A stretch of 64,000 nt of DNA from Mycobacterium sp. IS-836 (GCF_001954275.1 NZ_MBEU01000010.1:124001-188000), one strand, 5' to 3'; counted from the stretch's first letter, positions 17,477 to 26,129 are shown. Numbers and translations are program-made. The notes: generated by a model from the sequence alone, not told the origin.

Positions 17477-19112
17477 CCCCTCCCGGGGTGAGCGTGAGGG
17501 CATCGAGGAGCGCGACGCTCAGCTCCGGCGCGCGCTGTGCGATGCAGGTACCCGCGATACACCGATCTGGGCGCAGGAACACGACCGATTCAGGGTGCGT
17601 GTCGAACCAGGATTTGACGCCGCCGCCCCGGTCGCCGACGACCACAACATCGGGATCGTCGTGCCCCGTCCAGTGCAGCTGCGTGGCGGGGCGCAGCGCG
17701 ATGAACCGCGCGCCCAAGGCTTTCCACGCCTCGAAGGCCTCATCGCCGAGGATCTTGCGGGGGTTGTTGTTCCAGCACAGCACCGCGAACCAGTCGCCGA
17801 GGACGTCGTCCAACAGGATGTCTTGCTGGACGCGGGTGTCGACCCGGGGCTGGATGAACAGCGTGCCGACCGGCGAGTCCGCGCGAGCTGGCCCGTTGTG
17901 ACCCACCGAATGCACCACGGCGCCCTGCTCGTAGCGCGGCATCGGCTTGAACCGCATCTCCAGCACATAGCGCTTGAGCGAGGGCACAATTGACGCGGAT
18001 CGCACGAGGAGGTCCCGCACGGTCGCCACCCGACGGTTTGTCGGTGAGATGACGCGGCCGACCATGGTGGACAGGTCGATCATCGCGCGCGCGTGCTTGC
18101 GGCGCTCCACGTCGTAGGTGTCCAGCAGCTTGTCGGTGGCCTGACCGTTCACCACCGCGGCGAGCTTCCAGCCCAGATTGGCAGCGTCGCGGATCCCGCT
18201 GTTGTAGCCCTGGCCCTGCCACACCGGCATCAGGTGGGCGGCGTCGCCGGCCAACAACAACCGGCCACTGCGGAACGCACCGGCGATCCGCGAATGGTGG
18301 GTGTAGACCCGGCGCCGAATCACGTCGACGCGGTCGGGGTGGGGCACCATGCGCGCCAGCATCCGAGTCAGAAACGCCGGGTCCTCCGCTTGCTCGTCGG
18401 TCTCGTCGGCGTGAATCATGAACTCGAAGCGGCGAATTCCGTGTGCGATAGAGATCGAGGCATAGGGGCGTTCGGGGTCGGCGCCGACCTCGCTGTTGGG
18501 GTGGCCCAGCGGGTCGTTGGCGACATCGACCACCAGCCACCGCGTCGACGATGTGGTCCCGTCGAAGGAAACGTCCATCATCCGTCGCGTCTGGCTGCGC
18601 CCGCCGTCGCACCCGACGACGTAACGTGCGCGCACACCGGCCGCGTCGCCGTTGCCGCCGAGTTCGACGGTCACCCCGTTGTCATCTTGGGCGCACGACG
18701 TCATCGGGCGGCCCCACCACACCGCGACGTGTTCGAATCTGTCTAACCCGGCGAGCAATTCGGCGTCGACGAGCGGTTGCACGAAGCCGTTGCGCTTAGG
18801 CCAGCCGAAACGCGCGTCGGGCGGGGCCATTTCGGCCAGTACACGGCGCTTGGCATCGACGAAACGCAGGATCTGGTTGGGCACGGTGTGTGGCAGGACG
18901 TGCTCGACCAGGCCGATCGATTGAAAGGTGCGCAGGGCCTCGTCGTCCAGCCCCACCCCGCGCGGGTAGTCGATGAGCGTGTCTCGTTCCTCGACCACCA
19001 GCGTGCTGACGCCTTGTAGGCCAAGGATATTGGCCAGCGTCAGGCCGACGGGGCCGGCGCCGACGACCACGACGTCGACAGCGGCTTGTTCCTGGTGCCC
19101 GTCGGTACCCAT
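17391..19112 (-). CDS. mhpA: FAD-dependent 3-(3-hydroxyphenyl)propionate hydroxylase-type monooxygenase
   Basis: 573 residues of the class A flavoprotein hydroxylase family. It has GxGxxG ([15 protein letters not shown]), the DG motif in [13 protein letters not shown], and the GD motif [22 protein letters not shown]. MhpA hydroxylates 3-hydroxyphenylpropionate or related phenols to the catechol, which is the substrate of the MhpB encoded next. Its ATG shares a base with the upstream hydrolase stop (TGATG). The C-terminal 30 or so residues ([18 protein letters not shown]) extend over the start of mhpB. The true substrate in this organism is an inference from family. Confidence 0.92.
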   Translation of the reverse strand: MGTDGHQEQAAVDVVVVGAGPVGLTLANILGLQGVSTLVVEERDTLIDYPRGVGLDDEALRTFQSIGLVEHVLPHTVPNQILRFVDAKRRVLAEMAPPDARFGWPKRNGFVQPLVDAELLAGLDRFEHVAVWWGRPMTSCAQDDNGVTVELGGNGDAAGVRARYVVGCDGGRSQTRRMMDVSFDGTTSSTRWLVVDVANDPLGHPNSEVGADPERPYASISIAHGIRRFEFMIHADETDEQAEDPAFLTRMLARMVPHPDRVDVIRRRVYTHHSRIAGAFRSGRLLLAGDAAHLMPVWQGQGYNSGIRDAANLGWKLAAVVNGQATDKLLDTYDVERRKHARAMIDLSTMVGRVISPTNRRVATVRDLLVRSASIVPSLKRYVLEMRFKPMPRYEQGAVVHSVGHNGPARADSPVGTLFIQPRVDTRVQQDILLDDVLGDWFAVLCWNNNPRKILGDEAFEAWKALGARFIALRPATQLHWTGHDDPDVVVVGDRGGGVKSWFDTHPESVVFLRPDRCIAGTCIAQRAPELSVALLDALTLTPGGGDHRSASGSVLYVPQPAPESSGAVAGPA

Positions 19113-19975
19113 CAGCGGCCTAGCAAGAAGTCGAGATGGAGGCGATTGAACGTCTTGGCGTCCTCGTACTGGGGCCAGTGGCCACACCCCGGCATCACCT
19201 CGAACCGTGCGTTCGGGATCATCGATGCGATGCGGCGCCCTTCGGTGACGTCGGCGGTGGGGTCGTCACTGGTCCACAGCACCAGCGTCGGCGCGGTGAT
19301 CGACCCGTACTCGGCCGGGCCCAGGATGTTGCGAGCCCGAATCTCGGGGTCTTGCAACGCCATAATGTCGCGCATCGCGGCGACGAATCCAGGTTGTCGA
19401 TAGACCCGCTGGCGGCTGGCCACCAGGTCGTCGTAGTCCTTGGACTTGTCGGCCATCAACCATTTGATGCGCGCCTGGACCGTCTCCCACGTCGGGTCCT
19501 CGGCGGCGGCCATGGACAACGTGATGATCCGTTGCATCACAGCCGGATCGGCCTGGGAGCCGCCCGCGGTGTTGAGGACCAGCCGGTCAACCACGTCGGG
19601 ATGGTCGACGGCGGCGCGGGCGGCCACCCAACCGCCCAGCGATTCGCCGCTGAGGCTGGCGCGGTCGACGCCGATGGTGCGCAGCACGGCTATCAGGTGC
19701 TCGACGTAGTGATGGACTTCCAGCGGGTGGCCCGGCTTGTCCGTATACCCATGCCCCAGCATGTCGATCGACCAGGTCCAGAAGTGTTCGGCGTGCGCTG
19801 CCAGATTGCGGACGTAGGCCTCGGCGTGACCGCCGGATCCGTGCAGCAGGACCACGAGCGGCTTGCCCGGGTCGCCGGCGCGCAGATAGCGGGTGCGGAC
19901 TCCGCCGGCGTCGAGGTAACCCTGCGAAAAGGCGACGCCCTGGAGATCGCTCCATATGCTCTCGAACTCCGCCAC
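19112..19975 (-). CDS. alpha/beta hydrolase, MhpC-like meta-cleavage product hydrolase
   Basis: 287 residues with [10 protein letters not shown] (oxyanion), GHGYTDKPG, nucleophile GESLGGW, acid region WTSDDPTAD and catalytic His in [11 protein letters not shown]. These match C-C hydrolases acting on ring-fission products such as 2-hydroxy-6-oxo-dienoates. It is the first gene of an eight-gene operon and is followed by mhpA without any gap. The promoter and a palindrome that may bind the divergent IclR regulator lie just upstream. Confidence 0.92.
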   Translation of the reverse strand: MAEFESIWSDLQGVAFSQGYLDAGGVRTRYLRAGDPGKPLVVLLHGSGGHAEAYVRNLAAHAEHFWTWSIDMLGHGYTDKPGHPLEVHHYVEHLIAVLRTIGVDRASLSGESLGGWVAARAAVDHPDVVDRLVLNTAGGSQADPAVMQRIITLSMAAAEDPTWETVQARIKWLMADKSKDYDDLVASRQRVYRQPGFVAAMRDIMALQDPEIRARNILGPAEYGSITAPTLVLWTSDDPTADVTEGRRIASMIPNARFEVMPGCGHWPQYEDAKTFNRLHLDFLLGR

Positions 19976-20031
19976 GGTTCCTCTCTGGCTGCAGCTGGGG
20001 GAAATCTCGTTCTCGATTTGGACTTATCTCG

Positions 20032-20058
20032 TGTGCTAATATCGCACAACAATGTGCG
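20032..20058. promoter_or_regulatory. overlapping palindromes between the ring-cleavage operon and iclR
   Basis: The divergent promoter region holds CGCACA (20043-20048), ACAA, TGTGCG (20053-20058), a perfect inverted repeat. It overlaps a second one, TGTGC (20032-20036) with GCACA (20044-20048). The position 57 bases upstream of the operon and 44 bases upstream of iclR fits an IclR-type operator. Confidence 0.65.
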
Positions 20059-20101
20059 TTATATATAGAGCTTCGCTCTCGCATGGAGGTCTGTCAAGGC
20101 T

Positions 20102-20779
20102 GTGACGGGTTCTGGGAGCGGTTCGCAGACACTGGCCAGGGGCCTGACCGCGCTGCAGATGGTGGCGGCCTCGCCGGCCGGGCTCACCGTGCAGCAGCTG
20201 GCCGACCAAGTCGGAGTGCACCGGACCATCGCGTATCGCTTGCTGTCGACGTTGGCTCAGTTCCGGTTGGTTGCCAAGGGAGAGGACGGGCGCTACCGAC
20301 CCGCCGCCGGCCTTGCCGTGCTGGGCGCGTCGTTCGATCGCAACGTGCGCCAACTAAGTCTGCCCACGCTGCGCGCACTGGCCGACGAACTCGGGACCAC
20401 GGTGTCGTTGCTCGTCGCCGAGGGCGACCAGCAGGTGGCGGTCGCGGTGATCGTGCCGAGCCACGTCGCCTACCAACTGGCCTTCCATGAAGGCAGCCGA
20501 TATCCGTTGGAGCGCGGTGCCGCTGGGATCGCATTGCTCGCGAGCATGCCCGCGCGTCCGGGCGAACGGGATCTGGTCGCACGCGCTCGCGAACGCGGCT
20601 GGGTGACGACGTATGCGGAGATCGAGCCGAACACGTACGGCCTGGCCGTTCCGGTCCGCCGCCAAGCCCCCTCTCCCCCAACGTGTATCAACCTCATCTC
20701 CCATCGAGAAGATGTCGTGATGCGCGGCAAGGATGCGGTCATCCGTGCCGCAACGCAGTTGTCCGAGCTACTGAGCTGA
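20102..20779 (+). CDS. IclR family transcriptional regulator
   Basis: 225 residues with an N-terminal winged helix (LTALQMVAASPAGLTVQQLADQVGVHRTIAYRLLSTL) and a C-terminal effector domain (RGAAGIALLAS). IclR proteins commonly control aromatic catabolic operons, including mhp genes in E. coli (MhpR is of this family). It is divergent from the mhp-like operon and is followed 14 bases later by a second KstD-like gene. It starts from GTG at 20102. The effector domain is shorter than the usual 250-residue family size, and the C-terminus looks compact. Confidence 0.9.
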   Translation: MTGSGSGSQTLARGLTALQMVAASPAGLTVQQLADQVGVHRTIAYRLLSTLAQFRLVAKGEDGRYRPAAGLAVLGASFDRNVRQLSLPTLRALADELGTTVSLLVAEGDQQVAVAVIVPSHVAYQLAFHEGSRYPLERGAAGIALLASMPARPGERDLVARARERGWVTTYAEIEPNTYGLAVPVRRQAPSPPTCINLISHREDVVMRGKDAVIRAATQLSELLS

Positions 20780-20793
20780 AGGGATATCAGTCC

Positions 20794-22407
20794 ATGCCTT
20801 GGGACTCCGAAGTCGATGTCGTCGTGCTTGGCAGCGGCGGCGCCGGGCTCACCGCCGCGCTGTCGGCCGCCGCGGCCGGGGCGTCCGTTGCGGTCTTCGA
20901 GAAGGCACCGACCGTCGGCGGGACCACCGCCGTGTCGGGTGGCATCGTGTGGATCCCGGCCCATAACCGTTCTCCCGATGGCGAATTGACGGTCGCGGAT
21001 GCGTTGCGGTACTTGCGCGCGCAGTCCCATGGCTCGATGGACGACGCCCTGGTCGAGACGTTCGTGCGAACCGGCCCGGCGATGCTCGACTTCGTCGAAG
21101 CGCACAGCGGTCTACGCTTCGAGATCGCCACCGGCTTCCCCGATTACCAACCGGAGTTGCCGGGCGGACAACCGACGGGAGGCCGGTCGTTCAGCGCCGC
21201 CCCCTTCGATCTCGCCCAATTGGACGAGTGGGCCACGCGGATCACGTCGTTTCCCGCCGATTGGTCCAACGTCGGTTTCGATGCAGAGACCCGAGCCCGG
21301 TTGCACGCCGCCATAGACGAACGGACGAGCCACCTGTGCGTCGCCGGGACCGCCCTGATCGCCGGGCTTCTGAAAGGGTTGCTCGACGTCGGGGTGACGC
21401 CGCGGGTGAATGCGCGGGCCGAACAACTTCTCGCCGAGGGTGGGGAGGTCACCGGTGTGCGGGTGGCCGTGCCCGGAGGAAGCCTGAGAGTGCGGGCTCG
21501 ACGCGGTGTCATCCTGGGCACCGGCGGTTTCGAATGGGATCCCGTTCTGGCGCAGGCCTTTTTGCGTGGACCGATGCACGGCGCGGTCTCCCCGCCGAAT
21601 AACACCGGCGACGGGCTGCGCATGGCGATGGCGCAGGGCGCCGATCTGGGCAACATGGGCGAGGCGTGGTGGGTGCCGATCGTGCGGATCCCGGGCGACA
21701 CCATCGACGGCGAGCCGCGCAGCCGCAGCGTACGTCTGGAGCGCACCCGGCCGAGGAGCATCATCGTCAATGCGGCCGGCCGCCGGTTCGTCAACGAGGC
21801 ATGCGACTACAACTCGATGGCCGGCGCTTTCCACTATCTCGATCCGCGCGGGGGTTATGTGAATGATCGCGGTTGGATCGTGTTCGATTCGGTGCACCTG
21901 CAGCGCTACGGATTTCTGGGTATTGCTCCCGGACAACCGGTTCCGGACTGGTTTTGCGAGTCGGCGGATCTTGCGGAGTTGGCTGCGAAGACCGGTATCG
22001 ACGCGGAAGGTCTCAACCGGACGGTTCAGGAATGGAACCGTCAGGTCGCCGCGGGCGCGGATCCCGATTTCGGCCGCGGCTCGAGCGCATACGACGGCTA
22101 CTGGGGCGACGACAGCGCCACCACTCTGGCCGGAAAGACGCTCGGCCCGATCGACACCGCCCCCTATTACGCGGTGCCGGTGTGCATCGGTTCGATGGGC
22201 ACCAAGGGCGGGCCGCGTACCGATCCTGACGGCCGTGTGCTCCACGTTAGTGGTGAGCCGATAACCGGGCTCTTTGCCGCCGGCAATGCAATGGCCGGCG
22301 TAACCGGCCGGGCCTATGGCGGCGCCGGCGGAACCATTGGTCCGGCAATGGTTTTCGGCTATCGCGCCGGCCATGCAGCCGCTACCGGCAAGTCCGTCGA
22401 CCTTTAG
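20794..22407 (+). CDS. FAD-binding dehydrogenase, 3-ketosteroid delta1-dehydrogenase-like (second copy)
   Basis: 537 residues beginning MPWDSEVDVVVLGSGGAGLTA with FAD motif, GGTTAVSGGIVWIPAHN, and the C-terminal GGAGGTIGPAMVFGYRAGH. It is a diverged paralogue of the protein at 14796-16529 and is transcribed in the opposite direction, immediately after iclR. The start ATG at 20794 has GAAGGG upstream. It probably belongs to the same IclR regulon and handles another unsaturation or reduction step. Its transcription ends at the hairpin at 22412-22475. Confidence 0.92.
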   Translation: MPWDSEVDVVVLGSGGAGLTAALSAAAAGASVAVFEKAPTVGGTTAVSGGIVWIPAHNRSPDGELTVADALRYLRAQSHGSMDDALVETFVRTGPAMLDFVEAHSGLRFEIATGFPDYQPELPGGQPTGGRSFSAAPFDLAQLDEWATRITSFPADWSNVGFDAETRARLHAAIDERTSHLCVAGTALIAGLLKGLLDVGVTPRVNARAEQLLAEGGEVTGVRVAVPGGSLRVRARRGVILGTGGFEWDPVLAQAFLRGPMHGAVSPPNNTGDGLRMAMAQGADLGNMGEAWWVPIVRIPGDTIDGEPRSRSVRLERTRPRSIIVNAAGRRFVNEACDYNSMAGAFHYLDPRGGYVNDRGWIVFDSVHLQRYGFLGIAPGQPVPDWFCESADLAELAAKTGIDAEGLNRTVQEWNRQVAAGADPDFGRGSSAYDGYWGDDSATTLAGKTLGPIDTAPYYAVPVCIGSMGTKGGPRTDPDGRVLHVSGEPITGLFAAGNAMAGVTGRAYGGAGGTIGPAMVFGYRAGHAAATGKSVDL

Positions 22408-22411
22408 CCTT

Positions 22412-22475
22412 GCGCCGAACGTGTACTGAGTGCGAAAAACCCGGGCAAATCTCGCACCGAGTACACGTTCGGCGC
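22412..22475. terminator. bidirectional hairpin between convergent genes
   Basis: Arms at 22412-22435 (GCGCCGAACGTGTACT then GAGTGCGA) and 22452-22475 pair over about 24 bases with one or two mismatches and a 16-nt loop. It is placed between convergent genes ending at 22407 and 22491. The outer GCCGAACGTG resembles the arms of the hairpin at 39380, but the inner core is different. It is a likely rho-independent-like or mRNA-stabilising structure; no T-run is present. Confidence 0.7.
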
Positions 22476-22490
22476 TGCAGGTGGCATACG

Positions 22491-23195
22491 TTAGCGTGTT
22501 GCGGCTGCAGACAGAAGTCTCGTCACGAGCGGGTGCGGGCTCTCGATAGTCGAGCGGTTCTGCGGCACAAACAATGTGGCGACGTAAAACGGATGCTCGG
22601 GTAGTTCAAACACCCGAGCTTCATCGTCGTCGTCCTGTCCGGTGACACGCAGTCCGCCTTCTTCAAGTACCTGACGGAAGTCCGGATTGAGTCCAAAGTT
22701 GCAGTAGTACTCTTCGTTGACCCTCCGCATGCCATAGCACTGGGCGGCAATGGATTCCGGTTCGAGGTTGACGGGCATGGTCCGGCCTGCCAATGAGCAA
22801 GTCAACGCCGAGATGAATAGCCGGGAAGCGTACGGATCGTACTCGGCATGCTGAGCATCTTCGAAGCCCAGCACGTTACGGGCGTACTCCAAAATGATGT
22901 GCTGGCACCCGCCGCACGTACCTAGAGTGGGCACGGCGTTTTCCCGCCCGAAACGCAGCGCGGCCAGCGCCCCCAGCAAACTGCGATATGGGCTGCCGGG
23001 TGCACACCAGAGCGCATCCGCAGTCGTCAGCGAACTCAGGTCGGTCTCGAGTGATTCAGTGGCCACCCAGGCCACGGAGACATCCAATCCGAGCGGACTC
23101 GCGGAATGGCGAATCGCTTCGTTGGTGGCTACGTGAGGCGCATACGAGCTATCGAAATCGCCGATGATCGCAACGTTCAACAGATCCGTCATCAC
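22491..23195 (-). CDS. CTP-synthase-C-terminal-like glutamine amidotransferase-fold protein
   Basis: 234 residues with a class I GATase-like fold. The nucleophile region reads TLGTCGGCQHIILEYARNV (Cys94 and Cys97). The place where GATases have the catalytic HPE reads TLFVPQ, so a normal Cys-His-Glu triad is not visible. It corresponds to the family called CTP synthase C-terminal region-related (seleno)protein in databases, from memory; no synthetase domain is attached. Its function is unknown. It starts at GTG 23195 or ATG 23192, 33 bases after the SnoaL-like gene, so the two probably form an operon. Confidence 0.82.
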   Translation of the reverse strand: MMTDLLNVAIIGDFDSSYAPHVATNEAIRHSASPLGLDVSVAWVATESLETDLSSLTTADALWCAPGSPYRSLLGALAALRFGRENAVPTLGTCGGCQHIILEYARNVLGFEDAQHAEYDPYASRLFISALTCSLAGRTMPVNLEPESIAAQCYGMRRVNEEYYCNFGLNPDFRQVLEEGGLRVTGQDDDDEARVFELPEHPFYVATLFVPQNRSTIESPHPLVTRLLSAAATR

Positions 23196-23228
23196 CGCTT
23201 TCCTTCGCCTCGGCTGTCTTGGATGCCT

Positions 23229-23633
23229 TTACGGTGCAACGAGATACGTTCCGTGCCCTTCGATCACCAGACCATCGCCGAACCGTAAAACTTCGCAAAC
23301 CCGCGTATTGTCTTGGTTCCGGTACACGATGGCGATGGTCTCGATTCCCTGGTAGACGTCCTCGACGACGAACCGAAGGTTGGGAATTCGCTGCAATGCC
23401 TTGGTCCAGTAATGGCGCAGGGACGCCTTGCCAAGCACGATCCCCGCTGTGTCCGGCAGAAGCTTGGCTGCCACTGGCGAGGTAAACACCACGTCCTGGT
23501 GAAAGTGCTCGAGAACCGACTCCACGTCGTGGGCATTCCATGCCCGTTCCCACTGCTTGCTAAAGGTGACGGCGTCAAGGTTCACGGTGGAGACGGTAGT
23601 CGCCGGTGCGGCCGATGGTCCAAGCATTTTCAC
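23229..23633 (-). CDS. SnoaL/NTF2-like domain protein
   Basis: 134 residues with the NTF2/SnoaL-like cone fold signature: WERAWNAHDVESVLEHFHQDVVFTSP, then LGKASLRHYWTKAL and a C-terminal VLRFGDGLVIEGHGTY. Such proteins bind or isomerise small hydrophobic ligands or act on polyketides. No catalytic residues can be assigned. It lies just upstream of the GATase-like gene and is divergent from the NUDIX gene. Confidence 0.8.
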   Translation of the reverse strand: MKMLGPSAAPATTVSTVNLDAVTFSKQWERAWNAHDVESVLEHFHQDVVFTSPVAAKLLPDTAGIVLGKASLRHYWTKALQRIPNLRFVVEDVYQGIETIAIVYRNQDNTRVCEVLRFGDGLVIEGHGTYLVAP

Positions 23634-23803
23634 GGGGAACCTGGCGCAGCGGATTCAGCTTGCGTCATGCTGAATCGATGGTTGCCTATGACCAGATCGG
23701 CGGTAGCTATCTCGCGACGCGGCGACCCGATCGGGCAAGAGCATTTCGACGCCGGCTACCGCTTACTAATAAGCGACCCCAGTGCGGGTGGAAACTGGAC
23801 AAC

Positions 23804-24448
23804 ATGACTTCGTCGGATTCGGATGCCGCCGATCAGATTCGCCGACAGGCCCTAACCCTCCTTGCTGTGGCGCAAAACGGGCTCACCTTCGCCGGCGACC
23901 CGTATGACAGGCAACGGTATGAGCAGGTACGCCGGTGCGGCGAAGCGCTGATGGGCCTCATTTGCGAGAGCGAGCTTGAGCAGCTGCGTGCGATCGTTGC
24001 CCTCGACTCCGGCTACATGACGCCCAAGGTCGATGCGCGAGCCGGCGTCTTTGATTCGAAGGCCAAAGTGCTTCTAGTCCAGGAACGCTCGGACGGTCGC
24101 TGGACCTTGCCGGGCGGCTGGTGCGACGTTTTGGAGAGCCCCGCGGAGGCCATCGTCAGGGAGGTACAGGAAGAAGCTGGCGTGAACGTCAGTGTGGACA
24201 AGCTTGTCGCGGTGCTGGACCGCGACAAACAGGGCCACCGGCCGCATCTCCCATTTCACGTCTACAAGCTATTTTTCCTTTGCACCGAACAGTCCCGAGT
24301 CCCACCCGATCCCACCGAAACCGCGGCGATCGACTGGTTCGCTCTTGACGAGCTGCCCCCGCTGTCCACATCACGAGTACTCGAATCCCAACTACGTCTC
24401 ATGCACACCCACTGGCTGAACCCGGCTCTGCCCACCGCGTTCGACTGA
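23804..24448 (+). CDS. NUDIX hydrolase (ADP-ribose pyrophosphatase-like)
   Basis: 214 residues. The N-terminal helical region (about 1-65) resembles the Nudix_N domain. The NUDIX box is complete: GGWCDVLESPAEAIVREVQEEAG fits Gx5Ex7REVxEExG, written here only as the family motif. It should hydrolyse a nucleoside diphosphate linked to another moiety using Mg2+. The ATG at 23804 is chosen because upstream in-frame sequence does not look coding. It is convergent with the SRPBCC gene. Confidence 0.9.
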   Translation: MTSSDSDAADQIRRQALTLLAVAQNGLTFAGDPYDRQRYEQVRRCGEALMGLICESELEQLRAIVALDSGYMTPKVDARAGVFDSKAKVLLVQERSDGRWTLPGGWCDVLESPAEAIVREVQEEAGVNVSVDKLVAVLDRDKQGHRPHLPFHVYKLFFLCTEQSRVPPDPTETAAIDWFALDELPPLSTSRVLESQLRLMHTHWLNPALPTAFD

Positions 24449-24461
24449 CGCTGCCGGTGGC

Positions 24462-24935
24462 CTAACTCGCGTACGAGGGGCCTTCCGGCAACAGGTGCTT
24501 GCGCACGAGTTTGCGCCAGCGCCGGTGCCGATAGCGATAAATCCCCTTCGCGAGCGCGGCGACGAACGCGGTCGCAACTCCCGCGTCGACGTCGACGGTG
24601 TCGCTGTATCGGCTCGAGCGTGCATCGATCGGTTCGACATGCAGCGTGTGGTTCCACGCCTTGAGGAGTCCGCCGTTCTCGTGGGTGCGCACCGTTCTGC
24701 GCGCCGGATCCACCTCGACGATTTCAATCGTGTGCCGGTAGGCCGGTATCACATGGAATGCGAGCAACCATCCGGTTCCGCGCTCGCCCACGCGCAGTAC
24801 GTCCGAGCGTCCCGCCAGCGCCGGAAACCCCAGAAGGCCCTTACAGACGTACAGGAACGTGACCGGGGACAGCATCGCCGACCACACCCTGTCGGCGTCG
24901 GTCGGCAGGATTGTTTCGAGGTGGACGGTTCGCAC
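24462..24935 (-). CDS. SRPBCC (START-like) family protein
   Basis: 157 residues with the helix-grip pattern of polyketide cyclase/SRPBCC proteins: VHLETILPTDADRVWSAMLSPVTFLYVCKG at the N-terminus, a mid beta-sheet (HTIEIVEVDPARRTVRTHENG) and a long C-terminal helix rich in Arg. It probably binds a hydrophobic ligand; the ligand is unknown. It is divergent from the TetR gene, and the shared palindrome at 24956-24969 suggests that TetR controls it. Confidence 0.8.
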   Translation of the reverse strand: MRTVHLETILPTDADRVWSAMLSPVTFLYVCKGLLGFPALAGRSDVLRVGERGTGWLLAFHVIPAYRHTIEIVEVDPARRTVRTHENGGLLKAWNHTLHVEPIDARSSRYSDTVDVDAGVATAFVAALAKGIYRYRHRRWRKLVRKHLLPEGPSYAS

Positions 24936-24955
24936 CGGTACTCCTTCGGCGGTAG

Positions 24956-24969
24956 TTAGGGTACCCTAA
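24956..24969. promoter_or_regulatory. perfect 14-bp palindrome TTAGGGTACCCTAA
   Basis: Perfectly symmetric, 20 bases upstream of the SRPBCC start and 52 bases upstream of the TetR start. It is a candidate operator for the divergent TetR regulator. Confidence 0.7.
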
Positions 24970-25009
24970 TTCTGCTGGTGAAAGCGCCGGTTGACTACTC
25001 GCATTTCCC

Positions 25010-25014
25010 AGGAG
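25010..25014 (+). promoter_or_regulatory. ribosome binding site AGGAG that points to a non-standard ATC start
   Basis: AGGAG is followed by 7 bases and then ATC at 25022. No ATG, GTG or TTG occurs in the TetR frame between the upstream stop (about 24995) and the helix-turn-helix, so this site decides the start of the TetR gene. Confidence 0.6.
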
Positions 25015-25021
25015 ATCCGCG

Positions 25022-25651
25022 ATCGCGCCAACGAACCGATTTAGGGAGCGTAAGCAGCCCAAACAGGAGCGGGCCGCCCAGACCAGGCAACGGATTCTGG
25101 ATGCTGCGGCTCGCGTTTTCGCCGACCACGGCTACACCGCCGGCACCACCAATCGAATCGCCGAATGCGCCGGGATCTCGATCGGCTCGCTGTATCAATA
25201 CTTTCCGAACAAGGACGCCGTGCTGCGAGCCTTGATGGACTCGCACGTCGATGCCGGCGCCAGGTTGCTCGGTGAGCGGTTGGCGAATGGTATGCCGCAA
25301 CGGCTCGACGATGCGCTGCGGCTATTTGTGCGCGCGACCATCGACAACCACCGCGACAATCCGCGCCTGCATCGCGTGCTGTTCGAAGAGGCCCCTCGTG
25401 CGCCGGAGTTCCTGGCGCGGCTGCACGACTTGGAGCAGCTGACGGTGGATGCGACCACCCGATTACTCGAGCAGCACCCGGACGTGCGTGCCAGCAGACT
25501 GAACGCCCAAATCGTGGTGGCGACGATCGAATCGCTCGTTCACCGGCTCGTCACCTCGCCGAGCCCCGTTGACTTCCAACAGCTCGAAGATGAAATCGTC
25601 CTTCTGCTCACCGGATATCTGCAGCCACACAACGATTCCCACGCCGATTAG
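25022..25651 (+). CDS. TetR family transcriptional regulator (apparent ATC start)
   Basis: In this frame the protein reads (I/M)APTNRFRERKQPKQERA, then TRQRILDAAARVFADHG and the recognition part AECAGISIGSLYQYFPNKDAVLRAL, a complete TetR DNA-binding domain in a protein of 209 residues. The only initiation codon consistent with the domain is ATC at 25022, seven bases after AGGAG. A rare AUC start, a sequencing error (ATG to ATC) or a start-loss mutation would all explain this. The C-terminal domain (DDALRLFVRATIDNHRDNPRLHRVLFEEAPR) is intact. It ends convergently with the thioesterase, overlapping by 4 bases. Confidence 0.8.
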   Translation: MAPTNRFRERKQPKQERAAQTRQRILDAAARVFADHGYTAGTTNRIAECAGISIGSLYQYFPNKDAVLRALMDSHVDAGARLLGERLANGMPQRLDDALRLFVRATIDNHRDNPRLHRVLFEEAPRAPEFLARLHDLEQLTVDATTRLLEQHPDVRASRLNAQIVVATIESLVHRLVTSPSPVDFQQLEDEIVLLLTGYLQPHNDSHAD

Positions 25652-26097
25652 GCCGCCGGAAGGATGATGCACGTGGTGGTGGCGTGGGCGACAAGCTTGC
25701 CGTCTTGGTCCACGACCCGGCCCTCAGCCGTCGCAGTGCGGCGTCCGGAATGAACGACGGTGCCTGTGGCCGTGAGGGTTTGGCCATCGGTGCTGGCGGC
25801 ACGGATGTAGTTGACCTTGATTTCCAAGGTGGTATAGCTGACGCCGGCGGGCAGGGTGGTATGGACCGCGCAGCCCATGACCGAGTCGAGGAGGGTAGCG
25901 GCGATACCGCCGTGGACGGTGCCAAGGGGGTTGGCGAATTCGGGACGGGTGTCAAGGGACATCACGACACGTCCGTGGTCGAGCTCGTCGAAGCGCAGGC
26001 CGAGCAGGCGGCCGATCCACGGTATATCGGTGGGGCGTTCGCTTTGCACCCAGCGCATCAGTTCCAGGCCGGTCATGGCAGCGATTTCTGTGGTCAC
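25648..26097 (-). CDS. PaaI-type hotdog thioesterase
   Basis: 149 residues with the hotdog-fold signature NPLGTVHGGIAATLLDSVMGCAV, followed by TLEIKVNYIRAA and a final beta strand. Enzymes of this group hydrolyse acyl- or aryl-CoA thioesters. It starts at GTG 26097 and follows the enoyl-CoA hydratase-like gene by 32 bases, so the two are likely co-transcribed and involved in CoA-ester metabolism. Confidence 0.88.
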   Translation of the reverse strand: MTTEIAAMTGLELMRWVQSERPTDIPWIGRLLGLRFDELDHGRVVMSLDTRPEFANPLGTVHGGIAATLLDSVMGCAVHTTLPAGVSYTTLEIKVNYIRAASTDGQTLTATGTVVHSGRRTATAEGRVVDQDGKLVAHATTTCIILPAA

Positions 26098-26129
26098 GAT
26101 CGTTCTCCTTGGTGGTGTCGACGCCGGGG

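Noticed and set aside
21112..22374. 420-codon minus-strand frame opposite the second KstD-like gene
   Set aside because: An antisense shadow of a well-supported flavoprotein; composition dominated by Arg, Ala, Gly and His with no motif.
24978..25235. Plus-strand frame starting GTG at 24978 as the N-terminus of the TetR protein
   Set aside because: It is in a different frame from the helix-turn-helix, encodes a Pro/Ser/Arg-rich nonsense sequence, and would need a frameshift to join the domain.
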